Both the position numbers and the translations under genes were made by a program. A stretch of 64,000 bases of DNA from Kribbella flavida DSM 17836. GTDB lineage: Bacteria; Actinomycetota; Actinomycetes; Propionibacteriales; Kribbellaceae. The stretch is taken from NCBI RefSeq assembly GCF_000024345.1, contig NC_013729.1, positions 5,518,001 through 5,582,000 on the forward strand, in the 5' to 3' direction. Numbering within the stretch: the stretch's first letter is position 1; every line of letters starts with the position of its first letter. The notes beneath the pieces were generated by a model that searched no databases, was not told the DNA's origin, and worked only from the letters and a program-made list of their open reading frames with translations. Shown here piece by piece: positions 17,756 through 26,409 of this stretch.

Positions 17756-17797
17756 CGGGGTGGGTAGGAGGCAACCGCCGCCTATCGCACCAGCAGC

Positions 17798-18268
17798 TCA
17801 CAGCCCCTTGATTGCCACCAGCGTGGACAGCGCCGCCTGGGTCGACTCGTAGCCCTTGTCCTCGCGGGAGTCCGGCAGGCCCGCGCGGTCGAGGGCCTGC
17901 GGGTCGTTGTCGCAGGTGAGCAGACCGAAGCCGACCGGTACGCCGGTGCTCAGGCCGACCTGCATCAGCCCGTCGGTCGCCGCCTGGCACACGTACTCGA
18001 AGTGCGGGGTGTCGCCCCGGATGACGACGCCCAGCGCCACCACCGCGTCGTACCCGGACTTCGCCGCGTGCAGGGCCGCCACCGGCAGCTCGAACGAGCC
18101 GGGGACCCGGATCACGGTGTAGTCGGTGACGCCGGACTCGTCCAGTGCCCGGATCGCGCCGGCGACCAGCGCGTCGGTGACTTTCGGGTGCCACTGCGCG
18201 GCGACCACCGCGACCCGGGCCCCGTCCACCCGTGGCATTTCGATCGAGGGCGCTCCGCTGCCGGACAC
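17798..18268 (-). CDS. ribH: 6,7-dimethyl-8-ribityllumazine synthase
   Basis: 156 aa, the usual length. It condenses 5-amino-6-ribitylaminouracil with 3,4-dihydroxy-2-butanone 4-phosphate to form lumazine. The family segments [16 protein letters not shown] and [15 protein letters not shown] (with the catalytic His in the last) are all present. Its GTG start overlaps the last base of the ribBA stop (TAGTG), which indicates translational coupling as the final gene of ribD-ribE-ribM-ribBA-ribH. The operon should be under FMN riboswitch control. Confidence 0.96.
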   Translation of the reverse strand: MSGSGAPSIEMPRVDGARVAVVAAQWHPKVTDALVAGAIRALDESGVTDYTVIRVPGSFELPVAALHAAKSGYDAVVALGVVIRGDTPHFEYVCQAATDGLMQVGLSTGVPVGFGLLTCDNDPQALDRAGLPDSREDKGYESTQAALSTLVAIKGL

Positions 18269-19500
18269 TAGATGACTCCGTTCTCGTCGGTGCCGGTGGG
18301 CAGGTGGTGGCCCATCCGGTCGCGCTTGGTGCGCAGGTACCGCAGGTTGTGCTCGGTCGGGTTGATCGAGATCCCGCGCCGCTCGACCACGTCGATCCCG
18401 TAGCCCTGGACGCCGGACAGCTTGTCCGGGTTGTTGGTGAGCAGCTTGACCGAGGTGATGCCCAGGTCGGCCAGGATCTGCGCGCCGGTGCCGTAGTCGC
18501 GGGCGTCGGCGGGCAGTCCGAGGTCCAGGTTCGCGTCGACCGTGTCGCGGCCGGCGTCCTGCAGCTCGTACGCCTGCAGCTTGTGCAGCAGCCCGATCCC
18601 CCGGCCCTCGTGCCCGCGCAGGTAGACCACCACACCACCTTCGGCCGCGACCTGCCGCATCGCCTCGTCCAGCTGCGGACCGCAGTCGCAGCGCAGCGAG
18701 CCGAACGCGTCCCCGGTCAGGCACTCCGAGTGCAGCCGGACCAGGGTCGGCCCGGCTCCGATCTCACCGCGGACCAGTGCGAGCTGCTCCGACCCGTCGA
18801 CGACGTTGCGGTAGCCGTGGGCAACGAAGTCGCCGTACCGGGTCGGCAGCGTGGTGGTCGCCACCCGCAGGATCTGGCTCTCGGTGCGGCGCCGGTAGCG
18901 GATCAGGTCCTCGATCGAGATCAGCACCAGGCCGTGCTCGTCGGCGAACGCCCGCAGGTCCTGGCCGCGCTTCATCGTGCCGTCGTCGTTGACCAGCTCG
19001 GCGATCACCGCGGACGGCCGCAACCCGGCCAGCCGGGCCAGGTCGAGGGAGGCCTCGGTGTGCCCGGGCCGGACCAGTACGCCGCCCTCGCGGGCCCGCA
19101 GCGGGAACACGTGACCGGGCTGGACCAGGTCGTACGACTCCGACGCCGAGTCGGCCAGCACCCGGATCGTCCGGGCCCGGTCGGCCGCGGAGATCCCGGT
19201 CGTCACGTTGTCGCGGGCATCGACCGAGATCGTGTACGCCGTGCGCAGCCGCTCGCGGTTGTGCGGCGTCATCAGCGGGATGCCGAGCCGGTCCAGCTCG
19301 GCGGCCTCCATCGGCACGCAGACCACGCCCGAGCTGTACCGGATCAGGAACGCCAGCAGTTCCGGCGTCGCCTTGGACGCGGCGAACACCAGGTCGCCCT
19401 CGTTCTCCCGGTCCTCGTCGTCGACCACGATCACCGGCCGGCCGGCCCGGATCTCCTCGATCGCGTGCTCGATCGTGTCGAGCTTCAGCACCTCGCCCAT
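18268..19500 (-). CDS. ribBA: Bifunctional 3,4-DHBP synthase / GTP cyclohydrolase II
   Basis: 410 aa from ATG 19500, which overlaps the ribM stop by one base (TGATG); a TTG one codon earlier is less likely. The N-terminal half (about 1-205) is the RibB domain, with the acidic [10 protein letters not shown] loop and the TGISAADRA segment. The C-terminal half is RibA, with the zinc site [18 protein letters not shown] and the GTP-binding [10 protein letters not shown]. The two activities supply both precursors of riboflavin. Both halves look complete, unlike organisms in which one half has decayed. Confidence 0.97.
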   Translation of the reverse strand: MGEVLKLDTIEHAIEEIRAGRPVIVVDDEDRENEGDLVFAASKATPELLAFLIRYSSGVVCVPMEAAELDRLGIPLMTPHNRERLRTAYTISVDARDNVTTGISAADRARTIRVLADSASESYDLVQPGHVFPLRAREGGVLVRPGHTEASLDLARLAGLRPSAVIAELVNDDGTMKRGQDLRAFADEHGLVLISIEDLIRYRRRTESQILRVATTTLPTRYGDFVAHGYRNVVDGSEQLALVRGEIGAGPTLVRLHSECLTGDAFGSLRCDCGPQLDEAMRQVAAEGGVVVYLRGHEGRGIGLLHKLQAYELQDAGRDTVDANLDLGLPADARDYGTGAQILADLGITSVKLLTNNPDKLSGVQGYGIDVVERRGISINPTEHNLRYLRTKRDRMGHHLPTGTDENGVI

Positions 19501-20177
19501 CAACCCACCACCACTGGTTCAGGGGCGACCGTGACGGCCTCCCGCTTGTTGATCCGCCACCACGCGACGAACCCGACCACGCAGAACAACCCGTACACGA
19601 CGTACATCGCCGCCGACGGGTAGAACTTCGACTGCAGCAGCAGCGGGACGCCGACGACGTCCACCGCGATCCAGATCAGCCAGAACTCGACGAAACCGCG
19701 GGCCATCCCGTACGTCGCGAGAATCGAGCCGGTCAGGATCCAGGCGTCCCACTGCGGACCCCAGGAGTCCAGCTCCCGCAGTACGAAGTACGAGACCGCG
19801 TAGAGCACGACGGCCGCGCCCAGCAGCTGCAGCCGCTCGCGCGCGGACGCCCACCGCGGCTGGACGCCGGTCTGCGCGCCGCCGTGGCGGGTCTGGTACC
19901 AGCGGTACCAGCCGTAGAGGCTGACCAGCGCGAAGAACACCTGGCGACCGGCCTGGCCCCACAGGTCCTTGTCCTGCGGCGTGTCGAACAGCCCGCCGAC
20001 GAAGACCGTGAACAGCAGCACGTTGCCGATGATGCCGACCGGCCAGGCAGCGACCAGCCGGCGCATGCCGAACACGGCGCTGCCCAGCCCGAAGACGTTG
20101 CCGACGATCTCGCGGACCAGCACCGGGGACCCGGCGATCGTCACCTGCTCGTGCAGCAACCAGTCGAACACGGTCAT
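19500..20177 (-). CDS. ribM: RibM (PnuX) riboflavin transporter, PnuC fold
   Basis: 225 aa with about six membrane-spanning segments, with PnuC-family features such as [20 protein letters not shown] and the aromatic [10 protein letters not shown]. By sequence alone it would be named PnuC, a nicotinamide riboside facilitator. The context decides otherwise: it lies inside the riboflavin operon, between ribE and ribBA, under an FMN riboswitch. The same arrangement in Corynebacterium and Streptomyces davawensis belongs to RibM, shown to carry riboflavin. Its ATG overlaps the ribE stop by 4 bp and follows a GGGAGG ribosome site; its stop overlaps the ribBA start by 1 bp. The transported substrate is inferred from context. 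Confidence 0.88.
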   Translation of the reverse strand: MTVFDWLLHEQVTIAGSPVLVREIVGNVFGLGSAVFGMRRLVAAWPVGIIGNVLLFTVFVGGLFDTPQDKDLWGQAGRQVFFALVSLYGWYRWYQTRHGGAQTGVQPRWASARERLQLLGAAVVLYAVSYFVLRELDSWGPQWDAWILTGSILATYGMARGFVEFWLIWIAVDVVGVPLLLQSKFYPSAAMYVVYGLFCVVGFVAWWRINKREAVTVAPEPVVVG

Positions 20178-20806
20178 TGCTTGCCTCCCACAACCGAAGC
20201 GGCGGCGCCCTGCGCGGTGAGCAGCCGCTCGACGTACTTCGCGATCACGTCGACCTCGAGGTTGACCGTGTCGCCGATCCGGTTGCGGCCGAGCACGGTG
20301 AGCTCCAGCGTGGTCGGGATCAGGCTGATCCCGAAGGTGCCGGTGGCGTCGTCCACGTCGGTGACCGTCAGCGAGACGCCGTCGACCGCGATCGAGCCCT
20401 TCTCCGCGACGTAGCGCAGGAGCTCCGGCGCGGCCGAGATCCGGACCACCTCCCAGTGCTCGGCCGGCTCGCGGCTCACGATCGTGCCGACGCCGTCGAC
20501 GTGGCCCTGCACGATGTGGCCGCCCAGCCGGGCGTGCGCGGTGACCGCGCGTTCGAGGTTGACGGCCCCGCCCTGCGCGACGCCGCCGAGGCTCGTCCGC
20601 TGCAGCGTCTCGCGCATCACGTCGGCGGTGAAGGTGCCCTCGCCGGTCTCGACCACGGTCAGGCAGCAGCCGTTGACCGCGATGGAGTCGCCGTGACCGG
20701 CGTCCGCGGTGACCTTGGGGCCTCGGATGGTGAGCCGGGCCGCGTCCCCGTCGAGCAGGTCCAGCGACTCGACCGTGCCGAGCTCTTCGACGATTCCGGT
20801 GAACAT
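20174..20806 (-). CDS. ribE: Riboflavin synthase, alpha-subunit type
   Basis: 210 aa. It starts with the invariant MFTGIVEE and contains two lumazine-binding repeats (about 1-95 and 97-195), each with its own NGCCLTV / DGVSLTV strand. It dismutates two lumazine molecules into riboflavin and the pyrimidine precursor. It sits 1 bp after the ribD stop and overlaps ribM by 4 bp, so it is the second gene of the operon. Confidence 0.97.
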   Translation of the reverse strand: MFTGIVEELGTVESLDLLDGDAARLTIRGPKVTADAGHGDSIAVNGCCLTVVETGEGTFTADVMRETLQRTSLGGVAQGGAVNLERAVTAHARLGGHIVQGHVDGVGTIVSREPAEHWEVVRISAAPELLRYVAEKGSIAVDGVSLTVTDVDDATGTFGISLIPTTLELTVLGRNRIGDTVNLEVDVIAKYVERLLTAQGAAASVVGGKQ

Positions 20807-20807
20807 G

Positions 20808-21842
20808 TCAGTGCGTCCTTTGCTCGAGCGGCGTCAGGGTCAGCCGGACGTCGTCGCCGAGGCGAGTGACGTCCGCAAGCTGGAACCGCCGCAGGTGGTC
20901 GATAGATTCCGCACCCAGGTCGCCGATCGCCGCGAAGCCCGAGCCGAGCACCGCCGGCGCGACGTACGCGACGATCTGGTCGACCAGCCCGGACCGCAGG
21001 AACGCGGCGGCCAGTGTCGGGCCGCCTTCGAGCCACAGGTGGCGGATGTGGTGGTCGTCGAGCTGCCGGAGCACCTCGGCGGGGTCGTGGGTGGGCAGCA
21101 GCAGCGTCTCGGCCCGGTCGTTGCGGACCCGGGCGGTCGCCGGGATCTCGCGGTCGCCGACGACGACCCGCAGCGGCTGCCGGCCGACCGGGCGGTCCTG
21201 CGCGTCCCGCACGGTCAGCTCCGGGTCGTCGGTCAGCACGGTCTGGGTGCCGACCGCGATCGCGTCGCACTCGGCGCGCTGCCGGTGCACGTCGGCGCGG
21301 GCCTGCTCGCCGGTGATCCAGCGGCTCGACCGGTCCGGCGCGGCGCTGCGGCCGTCCAGGGTGGTGGCGAACTTCCAGGTCACGAACGGCCGGCCCATCC
21401 GGACGCTGTGCAGCCAGACGTGGTTGACCGCCTCGGCCTCCGCCCGCAGCAGCCCCTGCTCGACGTGCACGTTCTTGCTGCGCAGCTTGTCGGCACCACC
21501 GGCCGCCTGCCGGTTCGGGTCCGGTACGGCGTACAGGACGCGGGCGACGCCGGCCTCGATCAGGGCGTCGGCACACGGACCGGTCCGGCCGGTGTGGTTG
21601 CACGGCTCCAGCGTCACGTACGCCGTACCGCCGCGGGCGCGGTCGCCGGCCATCCGCAGCGCGGCGACCTCGGCGTGCGGGCCGCCGGCCACCGCGTGGA
21701 AACCCTCACCGGCGGGATGGCCGTCCCGGCCGGTGATCACACAGCCGACGACCGGGTTCGGGTGGGTGCTCCCGAGGCCCCGCGCGGCGAGCTCGATCGC
21801 ACGCCGCATCCAGGCGACGTCGATCGGCGAAGCGTTTGTCAC
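20808..21842 (-). CDS. ribD: Bifunctional pyrimidine deaminase/reductase
   Basis: 344 aa from GTG 21842. The N-terminal deaminase domain has the zinc ligands His56-Ala-Glu58 (GGPHAEVAAL), Cys81 and Cys90 (PCNHTGRTGPC). The C-terminal reductase begins near 155 with KFATTLDGRSA and has WLEGGPTLAAAF. It performs steps two and three of riboflavin synthesis. One local oddity is the interdomain segment RQAAGGADKLRSKNVHVE, where the usual residues are NPVA plus a Gly-rich turn; it should not affect the active sites. It is the first gene behind the FMN riboswitch, whose 3' end is about 125 nt upstream. Confidence 0.96.
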   Translation of the reverse strand: MTNASPIDVAWMRRAIELAARGLGSTHPNPVVGCVITGRDGHPAGEGFHAVAGGPHAEVAALRMAGDRARGGTAYVTLEPCNHTGRTGPCADALIEAGVARVLYAVPDPNRQAAGGADKLRSKNVHVEQGLLRAEAEAVNHVWLHSVRMGRPFVTWKFATTLDGRSAAPDRSSRWITGEQARADVHRQRAECDAIAVGTQTVLTDDPELTVRDAQDRPVGRQPLRVVVGDREIPATARVRNDRAETLLLPTHDPAEVLRQLDDHHIRHLWLEGGPTLAAAFLRSGLVDQIVAYVAPAVLGSGFAAIGDLGAESIDHLRRFQLADVTRLGDDVRLTLTPLEQRTH

Positions 21843-21966
21843 AGACGATCCCTCGTTGTCACGGACCGCATTCCGGGGTCATGACAACCGGCTCGCGCGC
21901 ACCACCCGACCTACCGGCCGTCGAACACCCGGCCCGCATGCCGGAGCGCACCCGCCGATCGCGTGC

Positions 21967-22085
21967 GCCTCCCATCCGGACTTTCACCGTCGGTCCCGGA
22001 ATTCCACCAGGTCAACCAGCCGACACCTTCGTCGGCCGGGTCGCGGACTGTCACCGCCGGCTCGGAATTACACCGACCCCGGAGC
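21967..22085 (-). promoter_or_regulatory. FMN riboswitch (RFN element) controlling the rib operon
   Basis: On the minus strand the conserved RFN blocks appear in order: GGGGTCGGTGTAATTCC, then GCCGGCGGTGACAGTCCG, a short variable hairpin around CCGGCCGACGAAGGTGTCGG, GGTTGACCTGGTGGAATTCC, and finally GACGGTGAAAGTCCGGATGG followed by GAGG. These form the closing P1 stem and the arms around the FMN pocket. About 120 nt separate its end from the ribD GTG, enough for an expression platform, probably sequestering the start region as is common in actinobacteria. FMN binding should shut off the whole ribD-E-M-BA-H operon, including riboflavin uptake. Confidence 0.93.
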
Positions 22086-22111
22086 ACGCGAGTGGGTTCA
22101 CTCGTACTCGC

Positions 22112-22117
22112 AGTGTA
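22112..22117 (-). promoter_or_regulatory. Candidate -10 element of the rib operon promoter
   Basis: TACACT on the minus strand ends about 27 bp upstream of the first base of the riboswitch, a suitable distance for a -10. No good -35 is visible 17 bp further upstream, where the sequence is GC-rich. Confidence 0.4.
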
Positions 22118-22205
22118 CGACGCCCCGCCCGGCCCGCCGATGTTGCTTCCACCACTCGGTCACCAGCCTCTGGCCCGGCCGGAGGCGGGAAAAGCCCTTC
22201 GAACC

Positions 22206-22239
22206 GTCACGGACGGACTGCTATCGTGGCACTGAGTCA
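22206..22239 (+). promoter_or_regulatory. Candidate promoter for the ABC-F leader transcript
   Basis: A TTCGAA-like -35 near 22198-22203 and a TATCGT -10 at 22222-22227 lie 18 bp apart, immediately upstream of the leader uORFs. The match is moderate; no WhiB7-type AT-rich element is seen before the -35. Confidence 0.35.
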
Positions 22240-22261
22240 CCGATCTCCAGGAGAAGCGAAC

Positions 22262-22294
22262 GTGGCAGGAGTTGACGACGACATCTCGGGGTGA
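22262..22294 (+). CDS. Leader uORF 1 of the ABC-F gene (10 codons)
   Basis: An AGGAGAAGCGAAC ribosome site precedes a GTG that opens the 10-codon peptide VAGVDDDISG ending at TGA 22292-22294. The strong ribosome site in front of such a short frame, 160 bp before a translation-factor-type ATPase, suggests a leader peptide. Its stop overlaps the GTG of a second uORF (GTGA). Confidence 0.55.
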   Translation: MAGVDDDISG

Positions 22295-22362
22295 GTCCCG
22301 AGGTGACAGGCCACCGGCCGGCGCGTGAGTGCCGAGGCCGCGGCCTGATCGGCGTTTCCTGA
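22291..22362 (+). CDS. Leader uORF 2 of the ABC-F gene (23 codons)
   Basis: It starts at the GTG at 22291, overlapping the uORF 1 stop (GTGA), and ends at TGA 22360-22362. The peptide begins VSPEVTGHRPARECRGRG and ends LIGVS, with five Arg in its middle. It reads through the stem-loop at 22331-22353. The coupled pair looks like a nested leader rather than chance, but its translation is unproven. Confidence 0.45.
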   Translation: MSPEVTGHRPARECRGRGLIGVS

Positions 22363-22398
22363 CCACTCGTTCCTCGCCGGCCGCGGCGCGTACCGGCG
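22331..22398 (+). promoter_or_regulatory. Candidate attenuator hairpins between the uORFs and the ABC-F gene
   Basis: Two stem-loops lie in the ABC-F leader. The first (22331-22353) is closed by GCCGA/TCGGC around GGCCGCGGCC. The second (22375-22398) is CGCCGG...CCGGCG around CCGCGGCGCG. The GGCCGCGG cores of both are nearly identical and self-complementary, so they can also pair with each other. That gives two mutually exclusive folds, the expected property of an attenuator. Which fold forms should depend on how far a ribosome gets along uORF 2. Confidence 0.45.
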
Positions 22399-22421
22399 CA
22401 TCTTCTCCCGAGGTCTCTCGC

Positions 22422-24023
22422 ATGTCCGAACCGTTTGTCGTGTGCTCCTCCCTGTCCTTCACCTGGCCGGACGACACTCCCGTCTTCCAGGACCTCGCCT
22501 TCACCGCCGGCGCCGGCCGGACCGGTCTGGTCGCGCCGAACGGCGCCGGCAAGAGCACGCTGCTCAAGCTGATCGCGGGTGAGCTGACACCCACCTCCGG
22601 CAGCGTGTCCGTCGACGGCGTGCTCGGCTACCTCCCGCAGAGCCTGCCGCTGGTCGGCGACCTCACCGTCGCCGAGGTGCTCGGCGTCCAGCCGGTGATC
22701 GACGCGATCGACGCGATCGAGGCCGGCGACGTGCACGAACGGCACTTCACCACCGTCGGCAACGACTGGGACATCGAGGAACGGACCCGCGCCCAGCTCG
22801 ACCGGCTCGGTCTGGACGCCGAGCTCGACCGCCGGCTGAGCACGTTCAGCGGCGGCCAGGTGATCTCGCTCGGCCTGGCGGCGCAGCTGCTGAAACAGCC
22901 CGGCGTCCTGCTGCTCGACGAGCCGACCAACAATCTCGATCTGGACGCCCGCCGCAAGCTGTACGCCGTACTGGAGAACTGGAACGGCTGCCTGTTGCTG
23001 GTCAGCCACGACCGGGCGCTGCTCGACCGGATGGACCGCATCGCCGAGCTGGAGCGGGGCGAGGTCACCTCCTACGGCGGCAACTTCAGCGCGTACGAGG
23101 AGGCGGTCGAGCAGGAGCGCGAGATCGCGGAGAAGAACATCCGCAGCGCCGAGCAGGAGCTGAAGCGGGAGAAGCGCGAGCTGCAGCAGGCGCGTGAGCG
23201 GGCGCAGCGCCGGGCGAGCACCGCGCAGCGCAACCTCAAGGACGCCGGCCTGGCGAGGATCGTCGCCGGCAACCTGAAGCGCAGCGCCGAGGTGTCGGCG
23301 GCGAAGTCGAACGCGGTGCACGCCAACCGGCTCAGCGACGCCAAGGCCAAGCTCGACGAGGCGGGACGGGCCCGGCGGGACGAGCCGAAGATCGCGCTGG
23401 AACTGCCAGGCACCAGCGTGCCGGCGGGTCGCACGGTCTTCGAGGGCAGCGGGCTGAAGGTGCCGTTCGCCGACCTCTTCGCGGGTGAGGGCGCGGCGCT
23501 GAGCATCCGCGGTCCCGAGCGCATCGCCCTCACCGGACCCAACGGTTCAGGCAAGTCGACGGTGCTGCGGTGGATCCAGGGCGAGCTGGAGGCCGGCCGG
23601 GTCAAGCGCGCGGACGGCCGCATCGCGTACCTGTCCCAGCGCCTCGACCTGCTCGACCTGGACCGCACGGTCGCGCAGAACCTCGCCGCCTTCGCGCCGA
23701 CGATGCCCGAGGCGCAACGGCTGAATCTGCTGGCGCGCTTCCTGTTCCGCGGCCAGCGCATCCACCTCCCGGTCGCGGCGTTGTCGGGCGGCGAACGCCT
23801 GCGTGCCACCCTCGCCTGCGTCCTGTACGCCGAACCCGCGCCCCAGCTCCTCCTGCTCGACGAGCCCACCAACAACCTCGACCTGGTCAGCGTCGAACGG
23901 CTCGAGTCCGCCCTGAACGCCTACCAAGGCGCCTTCGTCGTCGTCAGCCACGACGAACGCTTCCTGGCCCAGATCAACCTCACCCGCCGGCTGACCCTCG
24001 CCGAAGGTCGTCTGACGGCTTGA
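22422..24023 (+). CDS. ABC-F family ATPase (ribosome-associated, candidate antibiotic-resistance type)
   Basis: 533 aa from ATG 22422. It has two ABC domains and no membrane segment: Walker A GAGKSTLLK (about 40-50) with signature FSGGQ and Walker B LLLDEPTNNLDL, then GSGKSTVLR with LSGGERLRA and a second LLLDEPTNNLDL. The two are joined by a long charged, coiled-coil linker (about 225-330, EQERE...RERAQRRAS). ABC-F proteins bind the ribosomal E site; resistance members displace drugs from the peptidyl-transferase centre, and others assist stalled ribosomes. The structured leader with two uORFs favours a drug- or stalling-induced gene. Which antibiotic, if any, cannot be told from sequence. 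Confidence 0.9.
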   Translation: MSEPFVVCSSLSFTWPDDTPVFQDLAFTAGAGRTGLVAPNGAGKSTLLKLIAGELTPTSGSVSVDGVLGYLPQSLPLVGDLTVAEVLGVQPVIDAIDAIEAGDVHERHFTTVGNDWDIEERTRAQLDRLGLDAELDRRLSTFSGGQVISLGLAAQLLKQPGVLLLDEPTNNLDLDARRKLYAVLENWNGCLLLVSHDRALLDRMDRIAELERGEVTSYGGNFSAYEEAVEQEREIAEKNIRSAEQELKREKRELQQARERAQRRASTAQRNLKDAGLARIVAGNLKRSAEVSAAKSNAVHANRLSDAKAKLDEAGRARRDEPKIALELPGTSVPAGRTVFEGSGLKVPFADLFAGEGAALSIRGPERIALTGPNGSGKSTVLRWIQGELEAGRVKRADGRIAYLSQRLDLLDLDRTVAQNLAAFAPTMPEAQRLNLLARFLFRGQRIHLPVAALSGGERLRATLACVLYAEPAPQLLLLDEPTNNLDLVSVERLESALNAYQGAFVVVSHDERFLAQINLTRRLTLAEGRLTA

Positions 24024-24121
24024 CCGCCCGCGCCTTCGTGCCGCCGCGGTGGACGCGGACCTCGCCCGCCGGCGGGCGGGTGGCAGTGGGCGTGGTGCCG
24101 CCGCGTTGTAGTTTCTGGCGG

Positions 24122-25258
24122 GTGGAGGCGTTGGCGGGGCGGTACCGGCTGATCGACTTGATCGGGACCGGCGGCATGGGGTCGGTCTGGCGGGCGTGGG
24201 ACCTGCGCAAGCAGGCGTACGTCGCGGCCAAGGTGCTCGGGCAGCACGACGCAGGGATGTTGCTGCGGTTCGTCCGGGAACAGTCGCTGCGGATCCAGCA
24301 CCCGCACGTGGTCGCGCCGCACGGGTGGGCCGCGGACGACGACAAGGTCGTCTTCGCCATGGACCTGGTCCGTGGTGGGTCGGTGGCGACGCTGCTGGGT
24401 GATCACGGGCCGCTGCCCGCGGCGTACGTCGCTGTGCTGCTCGACCAGGTACTGCACGGGCTGTCCGCGATCCACGCGGCCGGCGTCGTGCACCGCGATC
24501 TCAAGCCCGCGAACCTCCTGCTCGAAGCCACCGGCACGGGCCGCCCGCACCTGCGGATCTCCGACTTCGGCATCGCCGGCCTCGTCGACGAACCCCGGAT
24601 GACCCGCCACAGCACGATCCTCGGCACCCCCGGCTACCTCCCGCCCGAGCAACTGGCCGGCGCGGACCCGGATCCGCGCCAGGACCTGTACACCGTCGGC
24701 GCCGTCGCCGCCGAACTCCTCACCGGCGTACGCCCGACCTCCACCGGCGCCCTCCCCGCCCTCGACGGTCCTCTGGCCAACCTCATCCACCGCCTCACCG
24801 CCGCAGACCCCGATGCCCGCCCGGCCGCAGCCGAAGAAGCCGGCCGCCTGCTCGCCGAGTCCGGCGCCCTCCCCGCCCCCGACACAACCCCCTGGACCCA
24901 CCACCCGGATCCACCCGAAGTCTTCGACCAACTCCCCCCGCTCCCACCCCTGTGGACCCCCACCGGTCCCGCGCCAGTCGCTACTCCCGTCCGCCCGCCG
25001 ATCTCCTCCACCGCACTCATGGAGCCCACGCCCGCGAGCCCGTCCGGCGGCCACCACGCGACCGCCTCGGGGTCGGCCCGGGGTCGCGCGCCCGACCCGT
25101 CCGCGCACGCCGTCGGGAGCCCGGCGCCGACACCCGCCGGCACCACGCCGTCTCGCGGCGTCGCGTCGCCCCGCCGCCCTCTCCTGTTGCTGGCGATCGG
25201 CAGCTTCGCCGGCGCCACCACCTTGGCCGCCGCAGCCGCCTGGCTGCTCCTCCGCTGA
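24122..25258 (+). CDS. Membrane-anchored Ser/Thr protein kinase (PknB-like)
   Basis: 378 aa from GTG 24122. The kinase domain covers about 1-265: glycine loop GTGGMGSVW, Lys37 (VAAKVLG), catalytic loop HRDLKPAN (Asp126, Lys128, Asn131), DFG at 148-150 and activation-segment end GTPGYLPPEQL. A Pro/Ala/Ser-rich linker of about 90 residues follows, then a single C-terminal transmembrane helix (LLLLAIGSFAGATTLAAAAAWLLLR) that ends the protein. There is therefore no extracellular sensor domain. Activity would have to be controlled from the cytoplasm or by a partner. It begins 98 bp after the ABC-F gene and could be co-transcribed with it. Confidence 0.92.
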   Translation: MEALAGRYRLIDLIGTGGMGSVWRAWDLRKQAYVAAKVLGQHDAGMLLRFVREQSLRIQHPHVVAPHGWAADDDKVVFAMDLVRGGSVATLLGDHGPLPAAYVAVLLDQVLHGLSAIHAAGVVHRDLKPANLLLEATGTGRPHLRISDFGIAGLVDEPRMTRHSTILGTPGYLPPEQLAGADPDPRQDLYTVGAVAAELLTGVRPTSTGALPALDGPLANLIHRLTAADPDARPAAAEEAGRLLAESGALPAPDTTPWTHHPDPPEVFDQLPPLPPLWTPTGPAPVATPVRPPISSTALMEPTPASPSGGHHATASGSARGRAPDPSAHAVGSPAPTPAGTTPSRGVASPRRPLLLLAIGSFAGATTLAAAAAWLLLR

Positions 25259-25354
25259 CCCGCCCCCGTCCATCTGCCCGGCCGGCCCTCAACGCCACCG
25301 CGTTCCGCAGTCCAGGCAGCTCCGGCTGCTGAACCTGCGCCACTCAGCAACCCT

Positions 25355-25392
25355 CCCGAGCGCGGCCCCGCCGTGTCGAGTCCGCGCTCGGG
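25355..25392. terminator. Bidirectional terminator between the kinase and the LysR gene
   Basis: A perfect 11-bp stem CCCGAGCGCGG / CCGCGCTCGGG with a 16-nt loop lies between two convergent genes, about 100 bp after the kinase stop and 20 bp past the LysR stop. There is no marked T tract. Confidence 0.6.
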
Positions 25393-25410
25393 AAAGCTGC
25401 CGGCGGCAGG

Positions 25411-26379
25411 TTATTGAGTGGTGGAGAACCTGTCCCCAGCATTCATGCGGGATGTCGTCGCCCACGAAGGGCGCCAGGCCGGCTCGGGCGTCGCCGGCAG
25501 AGCTCGGAGATGCTTCACGACTGCTCGCAGCCCCGGATGCGGATTCGTTCTCGGCAGGATGAGCGACAGCGGGTACGCGAGCACCGGGTTCTCGATCGGG
25601 ATGCGGCGAAGGTCGTACTGCGCCGGCCAGAGGTACCGGTCCCCGGCGCCGACGAGGGTGGCGAGGTCGTCGGAGTCCGCGAGGGCGTCGAGCAGAACCT
25701 CGGTGCCGAAGTTCGGGCCGGTGGCGTCGATACGGAGGGCGAAGGCGCCGGCGAGCCGGTCGTAGAACTCCGACCATTCGCTGCCCGGCGCGATGCCCGG
25801 CACCCAGATCCGGTGCCCTCGCAGCTGGGACGGCGTCAGCGTGCGCGCGCCGGCGAGCGGGTGCCGCGGCCCGGCCAAGAGCTCCAGCGCGGAGTCGAAC
25901 GCGGGGATCATCCGCACGTCGCGCGGCAGCGTCGCCGGGTCGGTGACCGATCGGAACGAGGCGTCGACGTCTCCTGCCTGGACGGCGGCGACGGCCACGC
26001 GCGGGTCGTCGACCCGCAGCGTCACCACGTCGAGGTCGGTCCCGGGATGCGCCCGCCAGTAGTCGTGCAGCACGACGGCCTGCGCGGATCGCAGCCCGAG
26101 CACGTCGATCCGCAGCGCCCGCGAGCCCGGCCGGATCGCGGCGACAGCGCGATCGACGCCGATGACGAGGCTCCGGGCGTGCGGCAGAAAGGCCTGGCCG
26201 TCGAGAGTCAGCTCGACGCCGCGGGCGGTGCGGATGAACAGCTCACGGCCTAGTCGCCGCTCGAGGGTGGCGATCCGCTTCGACACCGCCTGTTGCGTCA
26301 CGCCGAGCTCATCGGCCGCCTGCTGCAGCTGTCCGAGCTCAGCCGCGCGAACGAACGAGCGCACCGCCTCGGTATCCAC
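25411..26379 (-). CDS. LysR family transcriptional regulator
   Basis: 322 aa from GTG 26379. The N-terminal winged HTH (about 1-60) reads VRSFVRAAELGQLQQAADELGVTQQAVSKRIATLERRLG, a standard LysR helix pair. The rest is a periplasmic-binding-protein-like effector domain. LysR proteins usually control a divergent neighbour; upstream here is only a terminator and the small secreted gene, so no obvious partner is adjacent. It is convergent with the kinase. The ligand is unknown. Confidence 0.9.
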   Translation of the reverse strand: MDTEAVRSFVRAAELGQLQQAADELGVTQQAVSKRIATLERRLGRELFIRTARGVELTLDGQAFLPHARSLVIGVDRAVAAIRPGSRALRIDVLGLRSAQAVVLHDYWRAHPGTDLDVVTLRVDDPRVAVAAVQAGDVDASFRSVTDPATLPRDVRMIPAFDSALELLAGPRHPLAGARTLTPSQLRGHRIWVPGIAPGSEWSEFYDRLAGAFALRIDATGPNFGTEVLLDALADSDDLATLVGAGDRYLWPAQYDLRRIPIENPVLAYPLSLILPRTNPHPGLRAVVKHLRALPATPEPAWRPSWATTSRMNAGDRFSTTQ

Positions 26380-26409
26380 CGCGCCACCCTATGCCTGCCC
26401 AAGCGACGT

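Noticed and set aside
17765-17784. Possible hairpin between the I36-type gene and ribH
   Set aside because: The 8-bp stem has a mismatch and there is no T tract; too weak to call.
19500-20177. PnuC as nicotinamide riboside transporter
   Set aside because: Riboswitch and riboflavin operon context match RibM instead.
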